Source of the DNA: Roseburia hominis
GTDB lineage: Bacteria; Bacillota; Clostridia; Lachnospirales; Lachnospiraceae
NCBI RefSeq assembly: GCF_021531695.1
Contig: NZ_JADYUI010000004.1
Location: 1-64,000, forward strand
Length of the DNA: 64,000 nt
Direction of reading: 5' to 3'
Shown: piece by piece, positions 33,452 through 42,095 of the stretch
How the letters are laid out: the number at the start of each line of letters is the position of its first letter
How positions within the stretch are numbered: position 1 is the stretch's first letter
The notes under the pieces: model-generated
The model's input: only the letters and a program-made list of their open reading frames with translations
Told to the model about the DNA's origin: nothing
Database searches by the model: none
Position numbers and translations under genes: made by a program

Positions 33452-33562
33452 CGTGTCAATCCTCCTTTTCTATTTTACAATAATTTCGAAAATTTCGAAA
33501 CCTTTTCTCACACATTCTGATTTGCAGAAATAATACACAGGTATTTTTCAATGTTTACAAAT

Positions 33563-34145
33563 GTCATCTTGCATAAAATCATTTCATTCTTTGCTCCGAT
33601 GTTACGGACATAAGATTTTGTAAATGTTCTGAGAACATTATGAAAGTCGACCGCAACCGGCTGAAATTCACCATCCGGGCTTAAGTTCAGCCTTCCGTCA
33701 GCATCCGTGCTGCCGGATTGCTCGATATCGACAGAACATTAACGAAATCTAATGTCCTTCACCAGTCACAAAGACTGAAATGATTTTATACAAGATGACA
33801 AGCAACGCCTGAAAAATACTTTCCATTTCGCATCCTCAAAAAGAAATATCGTTTCGATTTGGACATGAGAAAATCAATGAAAAGTATATCCCTGCTTCTT
33901 TTGCTCACATGTCTTGCTGAAACAGTAGAAGAAAATGCGTCTGAAAAAAGACCTTCTAGTCTTTCGCTGTTTTTCTTAGAGTGAAAGCCGGGAAAGCAAT
34001 CATGCTGCGGACACATGTGTGAGCACAAGAACGTACAAAAATCCACTATCTGCAAGGCGAGTTGTGGGAGCAGCACTGTAATCGAAGCTTTTCCGGCGGA
34101 CTCTTAGAAAAACAAGGAAGACGGTCCAGGTCTTTTTTTCAGGCG
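33563..34145. ncRNA. Candidate large structured RNA (strand not resolved)
   Basis: No gene fits the 874 bases between the M18 and DUF5721 genes. Long-range complementarity is strong: 33563-33586 pairs with 33776-33799 (23 of 24); inside it GTCGA/TCGAC, CAACCGG/CCGGATTG, CTGAA/TTCAG and CAGCA/TGCTG form a branched domain. A second domain is closed by a perfect 11-bp helix (33806-33816 with 34135-34145) and holds GCTCAC..ATGT pairing 34013-34024 and local hairpins at 33845-33860 and 33947-33964. Size (about 580 nt) is like that of OLE, ROOL or GOLLD RNAs, but no class is recognised. A T7 run lies at 34133. Confidence 0.45.
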
Positions 34146-34249
34146 CATTTTTCTTCTGGTGTTTCTAAGAAACTTTCTACAAAAGAAGCAGTACATAATC
34201 TTAGTTCATCTAATGTATAAATCAGAATATGCAAAATCATTTGTTCCAA

Positions 34250-34278
34250 TTGCAAAGATCCAAAAAAAACGCTATAAT
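34250..34278 (+). promoter_or_regulatory. Promoter of the DUF5721 gene
   Basis: TTGCAA at 34250, 17-base spacer, TATAAT at 34273-34278, 47 bases before the start codon. Confidence 0.75.
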
Positions 34279-34325
34279 ACAGAAAAACTCTATTTACACT
34301 TAGGAGTACACATGGGAGATAATTT

Positions 34326-34832
34326 ATGATTTCATTACAAATTTTAGATGTCAAAGAGTTCATGCATCAGCTTTTAAAAACAGATCTTTTTGATCATTTT
34401 TTAATGTCTGAAGCTGTCATCACAAACTCTATCACCTATCATCTGGACGGACATCTTAACCCAGCCTTTTATTCAGAAGATGAATTAGACACTTTACAGA
34501 TAAACAATCTTACCTTCGCTCCTTTTTCTTTACTTCGCAATAACTGTTTCGAATTAATCAAAGGAAAACGTACCCCCTCATACTTTAAATTTGTATTTCT
34601 GTTATCACCGAAAAATTTAGAAAACACGCTTGCCAGAACGAAAAGTTCTTTTTCCGTGAATGATATTTCCGGTGTATATTTTAATCTGCATTATCAAAAT
34701 CGTATTTTAACTGCAACCACAGGTGTTTCTTATCGAAATTTTTCACTTGACCACTCGTTTGAAAATGAATGGGATTCTTACATCTGCCGCTTTTTAAAGC
34801 AGCACCAGATTGCTTATGAAATGCTTACATAA
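34326..34832 (+). CDS. DUF5721 family protein
   Basis: 168 residues. MISLQILDVKEFMHQLLKTDLFDHFLMSEA and YHLDGHLNPAFYSEDE at the N-terminus and YFKFVFLLSPKN in the middle are the pattern of a family common in Lachnospiraceae (annotated DUF5721). No membrane helix, no enzymatic motif. GGGAGA ribosome site and a good promoter precede it, so it is expressed alone. Function unknown. Confidence 0.75.
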   Translation: MISLQILDVKEFMHQLLKTDLFDHFLMSEAVITNSITYHLDGHLNPAFYSEDELDTLQINNLTFAPFSLLRNNCFELIKGKRTPSYFKFVFLLSPKNLENTLARTKSSFSVNDISGVYFNLHYQNRILTATTGVSYRNFSLDHSFENEWDSYICRFLKQHQIAYEMLT

Positions 34833-34943
34833 CTACATTTTTTACACGTTAAAGCACGAGAATTTTCTTTACTTTTCCAAGTGACTATGCTATGCTAATT
34901 TTGTGTCAGATGACATAAGTATTTATTTTTTGGAGGTACTAAA

Positions 34944-35141
34944 ATGAAGGGTACAGTTAAATGGTTTAACAATCAGAAAGGTTACGGATTCATCTCTGAT
35001 GAAGAAGGCAAAGATGTATTCGTACACTACTCAGGACTTAATATGGAAGGATTCAAATCCTTAGAAGAAGGCGCTGACGTTGAATTTGACGTTACAGAAG
35101 GCGCAAAAGGTCCTCAGGCTGTAAACGTAACAGTTTGCTAA
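34944..35141 (+). CDS. csp: Cold-shock protein (CspA family)
   Basis: 65 residues with RNP1 [11 protein letters not shown] and RNP2 [10 protein letters not shown], a single cold-shock domain. Binds single-stranded RNA/DNA and melts RNA structure. TGGAGG lies eight bases before the ATG. An AT-rich leader of about 100 bases follows the DUF5721 gene and may hold the usual cold-regulated 5' region; no clear element was resolved. A long hairpin terminator follows at 35249. Confidence 0.95.
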   Translation: MKGTVKWFNNQKGYGFISDEEGKDVFVHYSGLNMEGFKSLEEGADVEFDVTEGAKGPQAVNVTVC

Positions 35142-35248
35142 TTTAAAAAAATTTAATCAGCTAGTTTTTTTCAATGTACCTTTCTCTGTAATATAGAATT
35201 TCGGTTTTTTATTAAGATTAAGATATGGGGAACAAAAATGTGATTAAG

Positions 35249-35303
35249 AAAAAAGACGTTGCTGTTTTGGATTTGCCAAACAGCAAACGTCTTTTTTCTT
35301 TCT
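35249..35303. terminator. Bidirectional terminator between csp and lspA-like gene
   Basis: AAAGACGTT-GCTGTTTTGG pairs with CCAAACAGC-AACGTCTTT, ending in a T run. Confidence 0.85.
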
Positions 35304-35329
35304 AACACCGAATGCATGACATACACCAT

Positions 35330-35785
35330 CTATTTTCTCTTTCCCTGAAAAATCAAAAGCAGCAAGGCTCCGAGAAATATAAAGAAATCTGAGATGTTAA
35401 ACACAATGCTTCTTAATTTTTTGCATTTTGTTTCAAAACTGAAATAGTCTATTACATGATGTTTTTTGTAACGATCGTAAAGATTATTTAAGCCTCCGCC
35501 CAAAAGAAAGCTAAGTGCCGTCTTTGTTCCGTTATTTCCACGCTTTCCAATCAAAAACGCAAATGCACCGCCAATTACTGCAACCAGTGTTGTCTGTATT
35601 CCCTTTAATAAACCCGGCCGTTTCTGTAAAAAATTAAGTGCTGCTCCTTCGTTATAATACTTTTTTAAAATAATATGTCCCTTTAAAATCTTTTGTTCTT
35701 CACCAAGCGGTCTTTTCCTGTCTATATATCGCTTGATGCCATAATCCAAAAAGAAAATACCTGCCACAATACAAACAAATATCAT
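35330..35785 (-). CDS. Signal peptidase II (LspA) family protein
   Basis: 151 residues with four membrane helices. The two catalytic aspartates are in GGGLNNLYDRY (about 99, with the following VIDYF) and FNISDFFIF (about 132), the signature of lipoprotein signal peptidase. The N-terminal helix has DYGIKRYI and YYNEGAALNF, equivalent to the conserved N-G-A segment. It should cleave prolipoproteins at the lipobox Cys. It could be a second, specialised copy; no other lspA is in view. Confidence 0.85.
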   Translation of the reverse strand: MIFVCIVAGIFFLDYGIKRYIDRKRPLGEEQKILKGHIILKKYYNEGAALNFLQKRPGLLKGIQTTLVAVIGGAFAFLIGKRGNNGTKTALSFLLGGGLNNLYDRYKKHHVIDYFSFETKCKKLRSIVFNISDFFIFLGALLLLIFQGKRK

Positions 35786-35824
35786 CTGCTTTTCTCCGTT
35801 TCTTCTTTATAATAAACGTCTCAC

Positions 35825-37522
35825 TTACCGTATCCGCAATTTATTGAGCGATTCATAAACATCAAGTATTCCATATCCCCACTCCCGATTGGGATAGCGC
35901 CTGATGTTATCCTCACGTCTTGCTCCACGCAGAATATAATTTTTTATATCTGCTGTATTTACCATTGTATCATATTCCCGCATAACTGCCCACTCCAATA
36001 ATAACGCACTTCCTCCTGCGGCAATTGCTGCCGCAACACTGGTTCCCGTCATGCGAATATATTGATTCCGAAGTCCCGGACCATATACATTTACACCGGG
36101 TGCCACAAAGTCCGGCTTGACCTGCCCCGATATCGTATATCCCCTTCCGGAATCCAAAAACAGGCTTCCTGTCTGTGCATCATATGCACCGACTCCCATC
36201 GGAACTGCAGCGGTTGCCGGCACTGTAATTGTAACATCCGGATTCGAACGAAGGAAAAACACTTCTCCACTTAAGAAAGCCGGCAAAGGCAGCCACATGT
36301 GATATCTCCCATTTTCAATATTTTCATCCGCATATACAACAACATCCCATAATCCCTTTGTCGGCCGCTCAAATCGAAAAAACACCAGCCAGTCACCAGT
36401 AGTCACACCTACCGAGCGATAGTCTACACTAACAATTGTCTCTTCAAAAACAAACTGCTGCACCACACGGTTTCCCTGACGTACCGGAACCCTTGCAATC
36501 TGTTCTCCGGTTGGAGAAACAACCGCCACCGAATGCACCTCCGGAGCTTGGGCCCAAAGCTCCACCGTAAACCCTTTTACTGCATCCCCCACACTGATTT
36601 CTACCGTCTGTGACGTTTCATTTCCGTCAAATGTTCCATAAAAATGATGTCTACTGTTTGCTTCATTTCCGGCTGCTATTGCAACCACATGATTCCTTAT
36701 CACCGCAATACTGTTAAGATACAAGGATAATGGACCGGTGCCTCTGTGACTTCCCATATTGCTTCCAAGTCCGACACAAAGCACCAAGGGCTTATTCAAT
36801 TCCATAGACAACTGATTCAAATAGGAAATTGCTGCCATAACATCACCCTCACTATAAGCCTCCGCATCTTTTGGAATAAAATAAAAATCTCTTAAGTTTT
36901 GTTTTGCCGGCTTTAATTTTACCATTGCAATTTCTGCATAGGGTGCCGCTCCAATGAAATCATTTGCTATGTCTTCCGAACCCGCTGCCACCCCCGCAAG
37001 AAAAGTCCCGTGTCCATTTTCATCTACACTTGGCACGATATCATGTGGATTTTCAGAACGTAATGCCGTATCAATCTCTTCTTTCGTATATTCACTTCCA
37101 TATAAAAAACCTTCCGGTTTCCTTCCATTCCGTATCGTCTGATCCCAGATTCTTAAAATCCGGCTATTTGCTTCGCTACTTTGAAAAACAGGGTTTGTAT
37201 AGTCAATTCCGGTATCCAAAAAACCCAAAAGAATCCCTTCTCCTTTTAACGATAACGTTGGCTGATTCTGCACCTTAGTAATACCGCTACTGTCGAGTGC
37301 TGATTTGTCCATCAAAGAAAAGCATTGTGGAATTGCCGTGTACGTATAATCACTCACATTAAGCTCCGGCAACCCCTGCCTGTTATAATAACCAATCTCA
37401 TAATCTATGCTGATTTTCTGACGGCAGTCCGGCAACACAACCACCTTTTGCATATCTATGCTACTGTATGAAATAATCAAATCATAATAGTCTTCGGAAT
37501 ATATTACCTCTTCGCAATCCAT
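35825..37522 (-). CDS. S8 serine peptidase, Csp-like, second copy
   Basis: 565 residues from the ATG at 37522 (GGGAGG upstream). Triad: D in LLGFLDTGIDYTNPVF, H in ENGHGTFLAGVAAGSE and S in RMTGTSVAAAIAAGGSALL. Catalytic S is kept although the downstream GTSMATP motif is changed to GTSVAAA. Same layout as the protein at 6926: no signal peptide, long beta-rich insert. Paralogues of this type in Clostridia process spore proteins, but a spore role here is only an analogy. It lies directly downstream of the peptide cluster on the same strand. Confidence 0.85.
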   Translation of the reverse strand: MDCEEVIYSEDYYDLIISYSSIDMQKVVVLPDCRQKISIDYEIGYYNRQGLPELNVSDYTYTAIPQCFSLMDKSALDSSGITKVQNQPTLSLKGEGILLGFLDTGIDYTNPVFQSSEANSRILRIWDQTIRNGRKPEGFLYGSEYTKEEIDTALRSENPHDIVPSVDENGHGTFLAGVAAGSEDIANDFIGAAPYAEIAMVKLKPAKQNLRDFYFIPKDAEAYSEGDVMAAISYLNQLSMELNKPLVLCVGLGSNMGSHRGTGPLSLYLNSIAVIRNHVVAIAAGNEANSRHHFYGTFDGNETSQTVEISVGDAVKGFTVELWAQAPEVHSVAVVSPTGEQIARVPVRQGNRVVQQFVFEETIVSVDYRSVGVTTGDWLVFFRFERPTKGLWDVVVYADENIENGRYHMWLPLPAFLSGEVFFLRSNPDVTITVPATAAVPMGVGAYDAQTGSLFLDSGRGYTISGQVKPDFVAPGVNVYGPGLRNQYIRMTGTSVAAAIAAGGSALLLEWAVMREYDTMVNTADIKNYILRGARREDNIRRYPNREWGYGILDVYESLNKLRIR

Positions 37523-37602
37523 GCTTACCTCCCATCCTGACAAATCATATTGCCTTCATACCTAAGATATGCATACGACTACGCTTTGTTCTTTTTTCGA
37601 AA

Positions 37603-39186
37603 TTACGCCAACTTTATTACCTCATCAAAACGGTTCAGATATTCTTCGGATGTATCATGGGTAATTACAATAACAATTTTATCTTTTATCGCAAAAATCA
37701 TATTATAAATTGCTTCTGATGTATCCGGATCCAGATTGCTGGTTGGCTCATCAAAAATCAGCATATCATAATCACCAATCATAAATCTTGCAGTATCAAT
37801 TCTTTGCTTTTCCCCAAAAGAAACTTCACTTTTATTAGAGATGTCAATCTGTTTTTTCTTTAAGGTTTCATCTAATTTTAATGCATCACAAACCCCATTC
37901 AGCCGTTCTTCATAAGCATCTGTCCGATACAGAAGAATATTGTCTTTTACACTTCCGTCAACTAAAAATTCATTTCTCTGAATGAACGCAATCTTCTGAT
38001 AAATGCTCTCTGAACAGATTGTCCTGATATCCTGCCCATTAATATACACATTACCAAAATACGCATCATCCTTTACATACTTCATAAGTAACTTCGCCAA
38101 TGTCGATTTTCCTTTTCCCGACTCGCCAAGGATTGCATATTTTTTCCCCTGTTCAAACTGAACATGATAGTGGTCGAATATTTTTTTATCACCAAACTGC
38201 AGACTGATGTCTTTGAATTCCACCTGTCTGATTTTTTCTTCCAGACCAAGTCTTTGTTCTTCCTCCATCATCTGATTCACATCAATCTTATGTAAGATAT
38301 CATCTACCGTTCCCATTAAGTTCTTATCATTGACCAGATTCTGAAGTGGAGAAAATACTCCGTTTAAAAGCTGTACCGCGGCAATTAATAATCCAACCGT
38401 CAAATCTTTCTGCAGTACAAGCCAGATTCCTGCCGCCATACAAAAAAGCTGCGAAAGCATCCCAAACGACATTCCAAGATCCATTGCCGCAATCTTCGCA
38501 AAAAGATAGTTCTTTCTTGATTTTTCATAAACCGCATCTTTTTCATCTAATTTCCGGCAGAATCTCTTATTTAAGCCCAGTAACTTCACCTGCTCATATC
38601 CGCCCAGATAATTTTCCAAAATTCCAAGATACCTGCTGGTACTCGTAGAATAAGCAGATGTTTTTTTCGCCATAACCGCACCCGGCAACTGAGACAAAAC
38701 AATTGTAACAAATGATATTCCCACAAAAATAAGTCCAAGTTTCCAATGAATCATAAAAATAGACACCAGGCAGACTGTTGCCGAAAGAAAATTGCTTGCA
38801 ATATCACATTTGGGAACCAGGTAATTATCTACAAGCAAGTCCATATCTTTTGAAAACAAGCCGAGATAACTTCCATTACTCTGCTCCATAAAATCACTGA
38901 GCTCTTTTTGATACAATGCATGATATAATCTGCTTTTAATATAACGTATTGTCTTATTCACATATACGATTTCCGCATAATCAAAAAAGAATGTAAAAAC
39001 CAGCCATAAAACCAGCATTATCACACAACTGAGCAGACATTTTCCCAACGTATCATCCGACTTTGAAATCACGTCAATCACGTTTCCCAGGCAAAGCGAG
39101 AATCTTGACATAAAAAACGCCGCTACCGCACCAAATAAAACTGTCATAAAATAATAACCCAAGTATTTTCTTTCTGCTTCTTTCAT
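37603..39186 (-). CDS. ABC exporter (fused membrane and ATPase domains) of the peptide cluster
   Basis: 527 residues from the ATG at 39186; a first ATG at 39192 is too close to AGGAG. Six membrane helices (about 9-290), then the ATPase with Walker A GESGKGKST (about 355), a variant signature VSFGEKQR in place of LSGGQ, Walker B MLIFDEPTSNLD and H-loop ITHD. There is no C39 peptidase domain, so leader removal must be done by another enzyme, such as the M16 protein upstream. It would export the modified peptide. Same strand as the M16 gene, 78 bases downstream. Confidence 0.85.
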   Translation of the reverse strand: MKEAERKYLGYYFMTVLFGAVAAFFMSRFSLCLGNVIDVISKSDDTLGKCLLSCVIMLVLWLVFTFFFDYAEIVYVNKTIRYIKSRLYHALYQKELSDFMEQSNGSYLGLFSKDMDLLVDNYLVPKCDIASNFLSATVCLVSIFMIHWKLGLIFVGISFVTIVLSQLPGAVMAKKTSAYSTSTSRYLGILENYLGGYEQVKLLGLNKRFCRKLDEKDAVYEKSRKNYLFAKIAAMDLGMSFGMLSQLFCMAAGIWLVLQKDLTVGLLIAAVQLLNGVFSPLQNLVNDKNLMGTVDDILHKIDVNQMMEEEQRLGLEEKIRQVEFKDISLQFGDKKIFDHYHVQFEQGKKYAILGESGKGKSTLAKLLMKYVKDDAYFGNVYINGQDIRTICSESIYQKIAFIQRNEFLVDGSVKDNILLYRTDAYEERLNGVCDALKLDETLKKKQIDISNKSEVSFGEKQRIDTARFMIGDYDMLIFDEPTSNLDPDTSEAIYNMIFAIKDKIVIVITHDTSEEYLNRFDEVIKLA

Positions 39187-39264
39187 AATCATTATCTCCT
39201 TGTCATTATATAACAGAATAAATATCTATACAGCAAATAATTCGCATTATATGCATATGAATCA

Positions 39265-40485
39265 TCATGATTCATTGATAAATATACTGCTTTCCTTTAA
39301 ACCATCAAATGCCTTTTGTACTACAAATCGCATTCTTTTATAATCTATTGTTTCCAACCAATGTAGTATTTCAACATTTGTCGGTTGATTAAATAAATAA
39401 CTTTTTGATAGCTGAGAAACCGTTTCCAGCGGTTTATTTTCCTCTATTAACATTATTTCATTATATACTCTTTTTTTTGCTTTTAAAAATAATGAACTGT
39501 AATCATTTTTATTACTACAACAAAATTCCTTAAATATCATTTTAATTTCATTTACTACAAAATCACAATATTTTTTCAAAGTTTTAGTCCGCACTTTAAA
39601 CAGACAAATCGACTTATGAATTTCAGGATAAGAAATTACTTGATATACATAGTTCAATTCTTCTCGTAATTTTTTCATTAATATTGAATCCCCTAGTCCA
39701 GTTAACATTGTGTTAAATATCGCAATACATGGAATCAATTGTTCTAACGGGTACCAATTTAATTTATACGTAATTGAAATATCACTATAAGTATTACCAC
39801 TACCTTTTTCTTGATTAGTATATTTTAACACATTGAATTGGGGAAACGAACAATTATTAACGTCTAATATCAGATTTTTTTGACCTTTCGCTCTAATTAT
39901 ACCTAGTGGGTATGTACACTCATCTATTTCATCATAATCTATATTTCCAATTAAAGACATTACACATCTGTTATTTTCTAGCAAATTGTTTCTAAAATCA
40001 TTAACATCATCCAATGTTATATCTTCAACACTGTGCATATTTCCTAAGATATCATTTTCCCACAGAGAATCATTAAAAATCATCTTATTTTCTTTTAACC
40101 GAATATTTTTTTCTGTATTAATATATTGTTGAATCTCACATTGAACAATTTTCTTATTTCTTTCTAATTCCTCACTTTCAATATTTTTCAAATAGATATC
40201 ATCTATCAATCTTTTTAAAAATATTTTTTTCTGGCTAGATAAAAAATAGCCTGAAATATTCATATATTCACGAGCTGTTTCCCCACGAATATCCACTCCT
40301 TCTGTATCAAAAAAAATACTAAGATTATCATCCGCTTTCATACTTAACAACAAATGTTCTAAAAGATGTGTAATACCAACATTCGTTTCATTTTCTATAA
40401 CTGTTCCTCCCAAAAACATAATAGAAAAATATATATACTGGCATCCTGCATTTTTTTTTATAATTAGAGGAATGTTATTATTCAA
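39265..40485 (-). CDS. M16 family zinc peptidase of the peptide cluster
   Basis: 406 residues, two M16 halves. The inverted zinc motif HLLEH (about residue 42, in GITHLLEHLLLS) and the distal glutamate in IVQCEIQQY are intact, so it should be active. The second half (about 210-406) looks like the inactive partner domain. M16 peptidases act as leader peptidases or modifiers in several RiPP clusters (e.g. AlbF, PqqF). Start is TTG at 40485 behind GGGAGG, overlapping the ThiF gene stop by 8 bases. The sequence is visibly more AT-rich than its surroundings, a sign of transfer. Confidence 0.85.
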   Translation of the reverse strand: MNNNIPLIIKKNAGCQYIYFSIMFLGGTVIENETNVGITHLLEHLLLSMKADDNLSIFFDTEGVDIRGETAREYMNISGYFLSSQKKIFLKRLIDDIYLKNIESEELERNKKIVQCEIQQYINTEKNIRLKENKMIFNDSLWENDILGNMHSVEDITLDDVNDFRNNLLENNRCVMSLIGNIDYDEIDECTYPLGIIRAKGQKNLILDVNNCSFPQFNVLKYTNQEKGSGNTYSDISITYKLNWYPLEQLIPCIAIFNTMLTGLGDSILMKKLREELNYVYQVISYPEIHKSICLFKVRTKTLKKYCDFVVNEIKMIFKEFCCSNKNDYSSLFLKAKKRVYNEIMLIEENKPLETVSQLSKSYLFNQPTNVEILHWLETIDYKRMRFVVQKAFDGLKESSIFINES

Positions 40486-41602
40486 TTTTTAATACCTCCC
40501 ATATATCATCAACCGTATCTTGATTGTTTTCTCCACATGTCGGACAGTTAGATTCTTTTTTAAATTTAACAAATGCTTTCTCTTCAAATAAATCAAAACT
40601 AAATCGAAATAATTTATTCCATGGATTTTTCTCTATTCCACAATAAACGTCTAACCATTTTTTCGCAATCCAAGAACATAAAAGTGTAATATTGGGGTAA
40701 ATATTGGCTGTTATAAGCTTTTGTTTGTTATTCAAAAATAATCCTGCCAACTTTCTAAACTCTGCACTATCACACGATTTAAGAAGGCAATCCACACAAC
40801 CAGACACCGCAGGATTTACCATAAACATTTTTCCAGCACTTTTTTGGCTGAAGCAATATAAACTTGGTATTTTTAACTCCATGCATGCTTTATTAGTAAT
40901 TCTTTGTGCTACATATGGTGGTTCGTCCATTGCACAAAATACCCAATCTGAACCCTGCACCTCATTTTCCACATCCGCTACGCTATTCATTCGCTTATTA
41001 CTTACAGTAATAGTAATATAAGGATTCTTTCTTTTTAATGTTTGTTGAGTAATTTTTGTCTTCATCTGTCCAATATCATCCATTGTAAACAATACTTGCC
41101 TATTTACGTTATCACAATTAACAATATCTGGATCTACTAGGTGTAAGTTTCCTACCCCTAACTGACATAACTGTAATGCCAGATTTGCTCCTCCCCCACC
41201 ACATCCCAAAATAGTGATTTTAATATTTTGAAGCTTCTTGAAAAGTTCTACTCCACCTAATCCTTTGCTTGAATAGTATGTTATTACCGATTGAAAATAG
41301 TCCATTCGTCTGTCATAATGATATGAATCTGCCAATAATTCCAACAAATTTCTTTGTTCAAACTGTTTTATGAATGTATATGTTTTCTGCAAACTTATTC
41401 CATATTTTTGATTCATTTGCTTTGCAATTGCTTCAACGGTTTTTGTTCCATCTAAAAGTTCAATAAATTCAAGCCAAAATGATATATCACTCTTAATTTC
41501 AATAGTATCATCATCCTCAGCACCAATCCTCAGACAATCTTCCCTTAATTTATATACTATCCTATCCCGATTAAATAACGGATATTTTTTTACTTCTTCC
41601 AT
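40478..41602 (-). CDS. PqqD-fused ThiF/E1-like adenylyltransferase (RiPP modification enzyme)
   Basis: 374 residues. N-terminal about 90 residues read like a PqqD-type peptide-binding (RRE) domain (SFWLEFIELLDGTKTVEAIA). The E1-like domain has ITILGCGGGGANLALQL (about 129, nucleotide loop), HLVDPDIVNCDNVNRQ (D and R of the ATP site) and a four-cysteine zinc site from GCVDC (about 268) and CPTCG (about 357). No E1 catalytic cysteine is evident, as in MccB. By family it adenylates a peptide or a residue in it, which then reacts onwards. The peptide is presumably the 30-residue product at 41684. Confidence 0.85.
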   Translation of the reverse strand: MEEVKKYPLFNRDRIVYKLREDCLRIGAEDDDTIEIKSDISFWLEFIELLDGTKTVEAIAKQMNQKYGISLQKTYTFIKQFEQRNLLELLADSYHYDRRMDYFQSVITYYSSKGLGGVELFKKLQNIKITILGCGGGGANLALQLCQLGVGNLHLVDPDIVNCDNVNRQVLFTMDDIGQMKTKITQQTLKRKNPYITITVSNKRMNSVADVENEVQGSDWVFCAMDEPPYVAQRITNKACMELKIPSLYCFSQKSAGKMFMVNPAVSGCVDCLLKSCDSAEFRKLAGLFLNNKQKLITANIYPNITLLCSWIAKKWLDVYCGIEKNPWNKLFRFSFDLFEEKAFVKFKKESNCPTCGENNQDTVDDIWEVLKIE

Positions 41603-41683
41603 AATCTTTCCTCTTTTTATTTATAAAAAGAATACACCATATAGACATATTAAATCATGCCTACATGATGCATTCCATCACTA

Positions 41684-41776
41684 TTAGATAAAGTACCAGT
41701 TAATTTCTTTGTCATTTCTTACTTCTTCTAATTCAAGAGATATTTCTTCATCTTTACTAACATTATTATTTTCCAT
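41684..41776 (-). CDS. Candidate RiPP precursor peptide (30 residues)
   Basis: Too short for automatic calling. ATG at 41776 follows GGAAGGAGAAG; TAA ends at 41684, 81 bases before the PqqD-ThiF gene. The N-terminal part is acidic with helix-like repeats (MENNNVSKDEEISLELEE), as in leader regions bound by PqqD-type domains; the C-terminal part is short and aromatic (RNDKEINWYFI). There is no cysteine, and the last residue is isoleucine, not asparagine as in microcin C. Position, size and the acidic leader support precursor status; the modification is unknown. Confidence 0.7.
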   Translation of the reverse strand: MENNNVSKDEEISLELEEVRNDKEINWYFI

Positions 41777-41844
41777 AATATTTCTTCTCCTTCCTAATTT
41801 TATTTGGTCTATAGTCCATATCTATACCCTATAATAGTCTTACT

Positions 41845-41900
41845 AAAAAGTGTATGACGTTTTTTGAAAAACTTATTTCAAAAAACGTCATACACTTTTT
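41845..41900. promoter_or_regulatory. Perfect 25-bp inverted repeat between divergent peptide genes
   Basis: Arms 41845-41869 and 41876-41900 are exact reverse complements with a 6-base centre. The outer AAAAAGTGTATGACG/CGTCATACACTTTTT ends reach the promoters on both sides. It lies between the RiPP precursor (-) and the 46-residue peptide (+). It is most likely the operator of the HTH-TPR regulator. A bidirectional attenuator/terminator role is possible, since T-runs follow both arms. Confidence 0.65.
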
Positions 41901-41919
41901 TTAATCTGTTCTTTATAAT
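41891..41919 (+). promoter_or_regulatory. Putative promoter of the 46-residue peptide gene
   Basis: TATAAT at 41914-41919; a weak -35 (TACACT at 41891) lies within the right arm of the inverted repeat with a 17-base spacer. A divergent -10-like TATTAT lies at 41831-41836 on the minus strand. Confidence 0.5.
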
Positions 41920-41954
41920 GTGTTTTAACAAATTTTACAAAGGAGTATTTACTT

Positions 41955-42095
41955 ATGAATAAAAAATCATTTCAATCACTAGCAAAATACATTCTTATTA
42001 CAACACTTTTATTTACGCTAATTACCCCAACTGTCTATACATATGATAATGGCTTTCAAATAACATCTTATGAAAAAGATGAACTGGAAAACTAA
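41955..42095 (+). CDS. Candidate secreted signalling pro-peptide (46 residues)
   Basis: ATG at 41955 is preceded by AAAGGAG, TAA ends at 42095. Residues 1-11 carry lysines, 12-29 form a hydrophobic segment (YILITTLLFTLITPTVYT), and the last 17 residues are polar (DNGFQITSYEKDELEN). This is the shape of an exported pro-peptide of the Phr, PapR or SHP kind. Its stop overlaps the stop of the convergent HTH-TPR regulator by 4 bases, as in rgg-shp pairs. It could instead be an immunity or second structural peptide. Confidence 0.65.
   Translation: MNKKSFQSLAKYILITTLLFTLITPTVYTYDNGFQITSYEKDELEN

Noticed and set aside
33786-34076. 96-codon frame in the structured gap
   Set aside because: No ribosome site, odd composition, and it runs across strong hairpins.
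40478-41602. Calling the ThiF protein MccB (microcin C synthesis)
   Set aside because: The candidate peptide does not end in Asn and no MccC/MccE-like genes are present; only the broader E1-like family is supported.
41845-41900. Reading the palindrome simply as a terminator
   Set aside because: It lies between two gene starts, where no transcript needs to end; kept as an alternative only.
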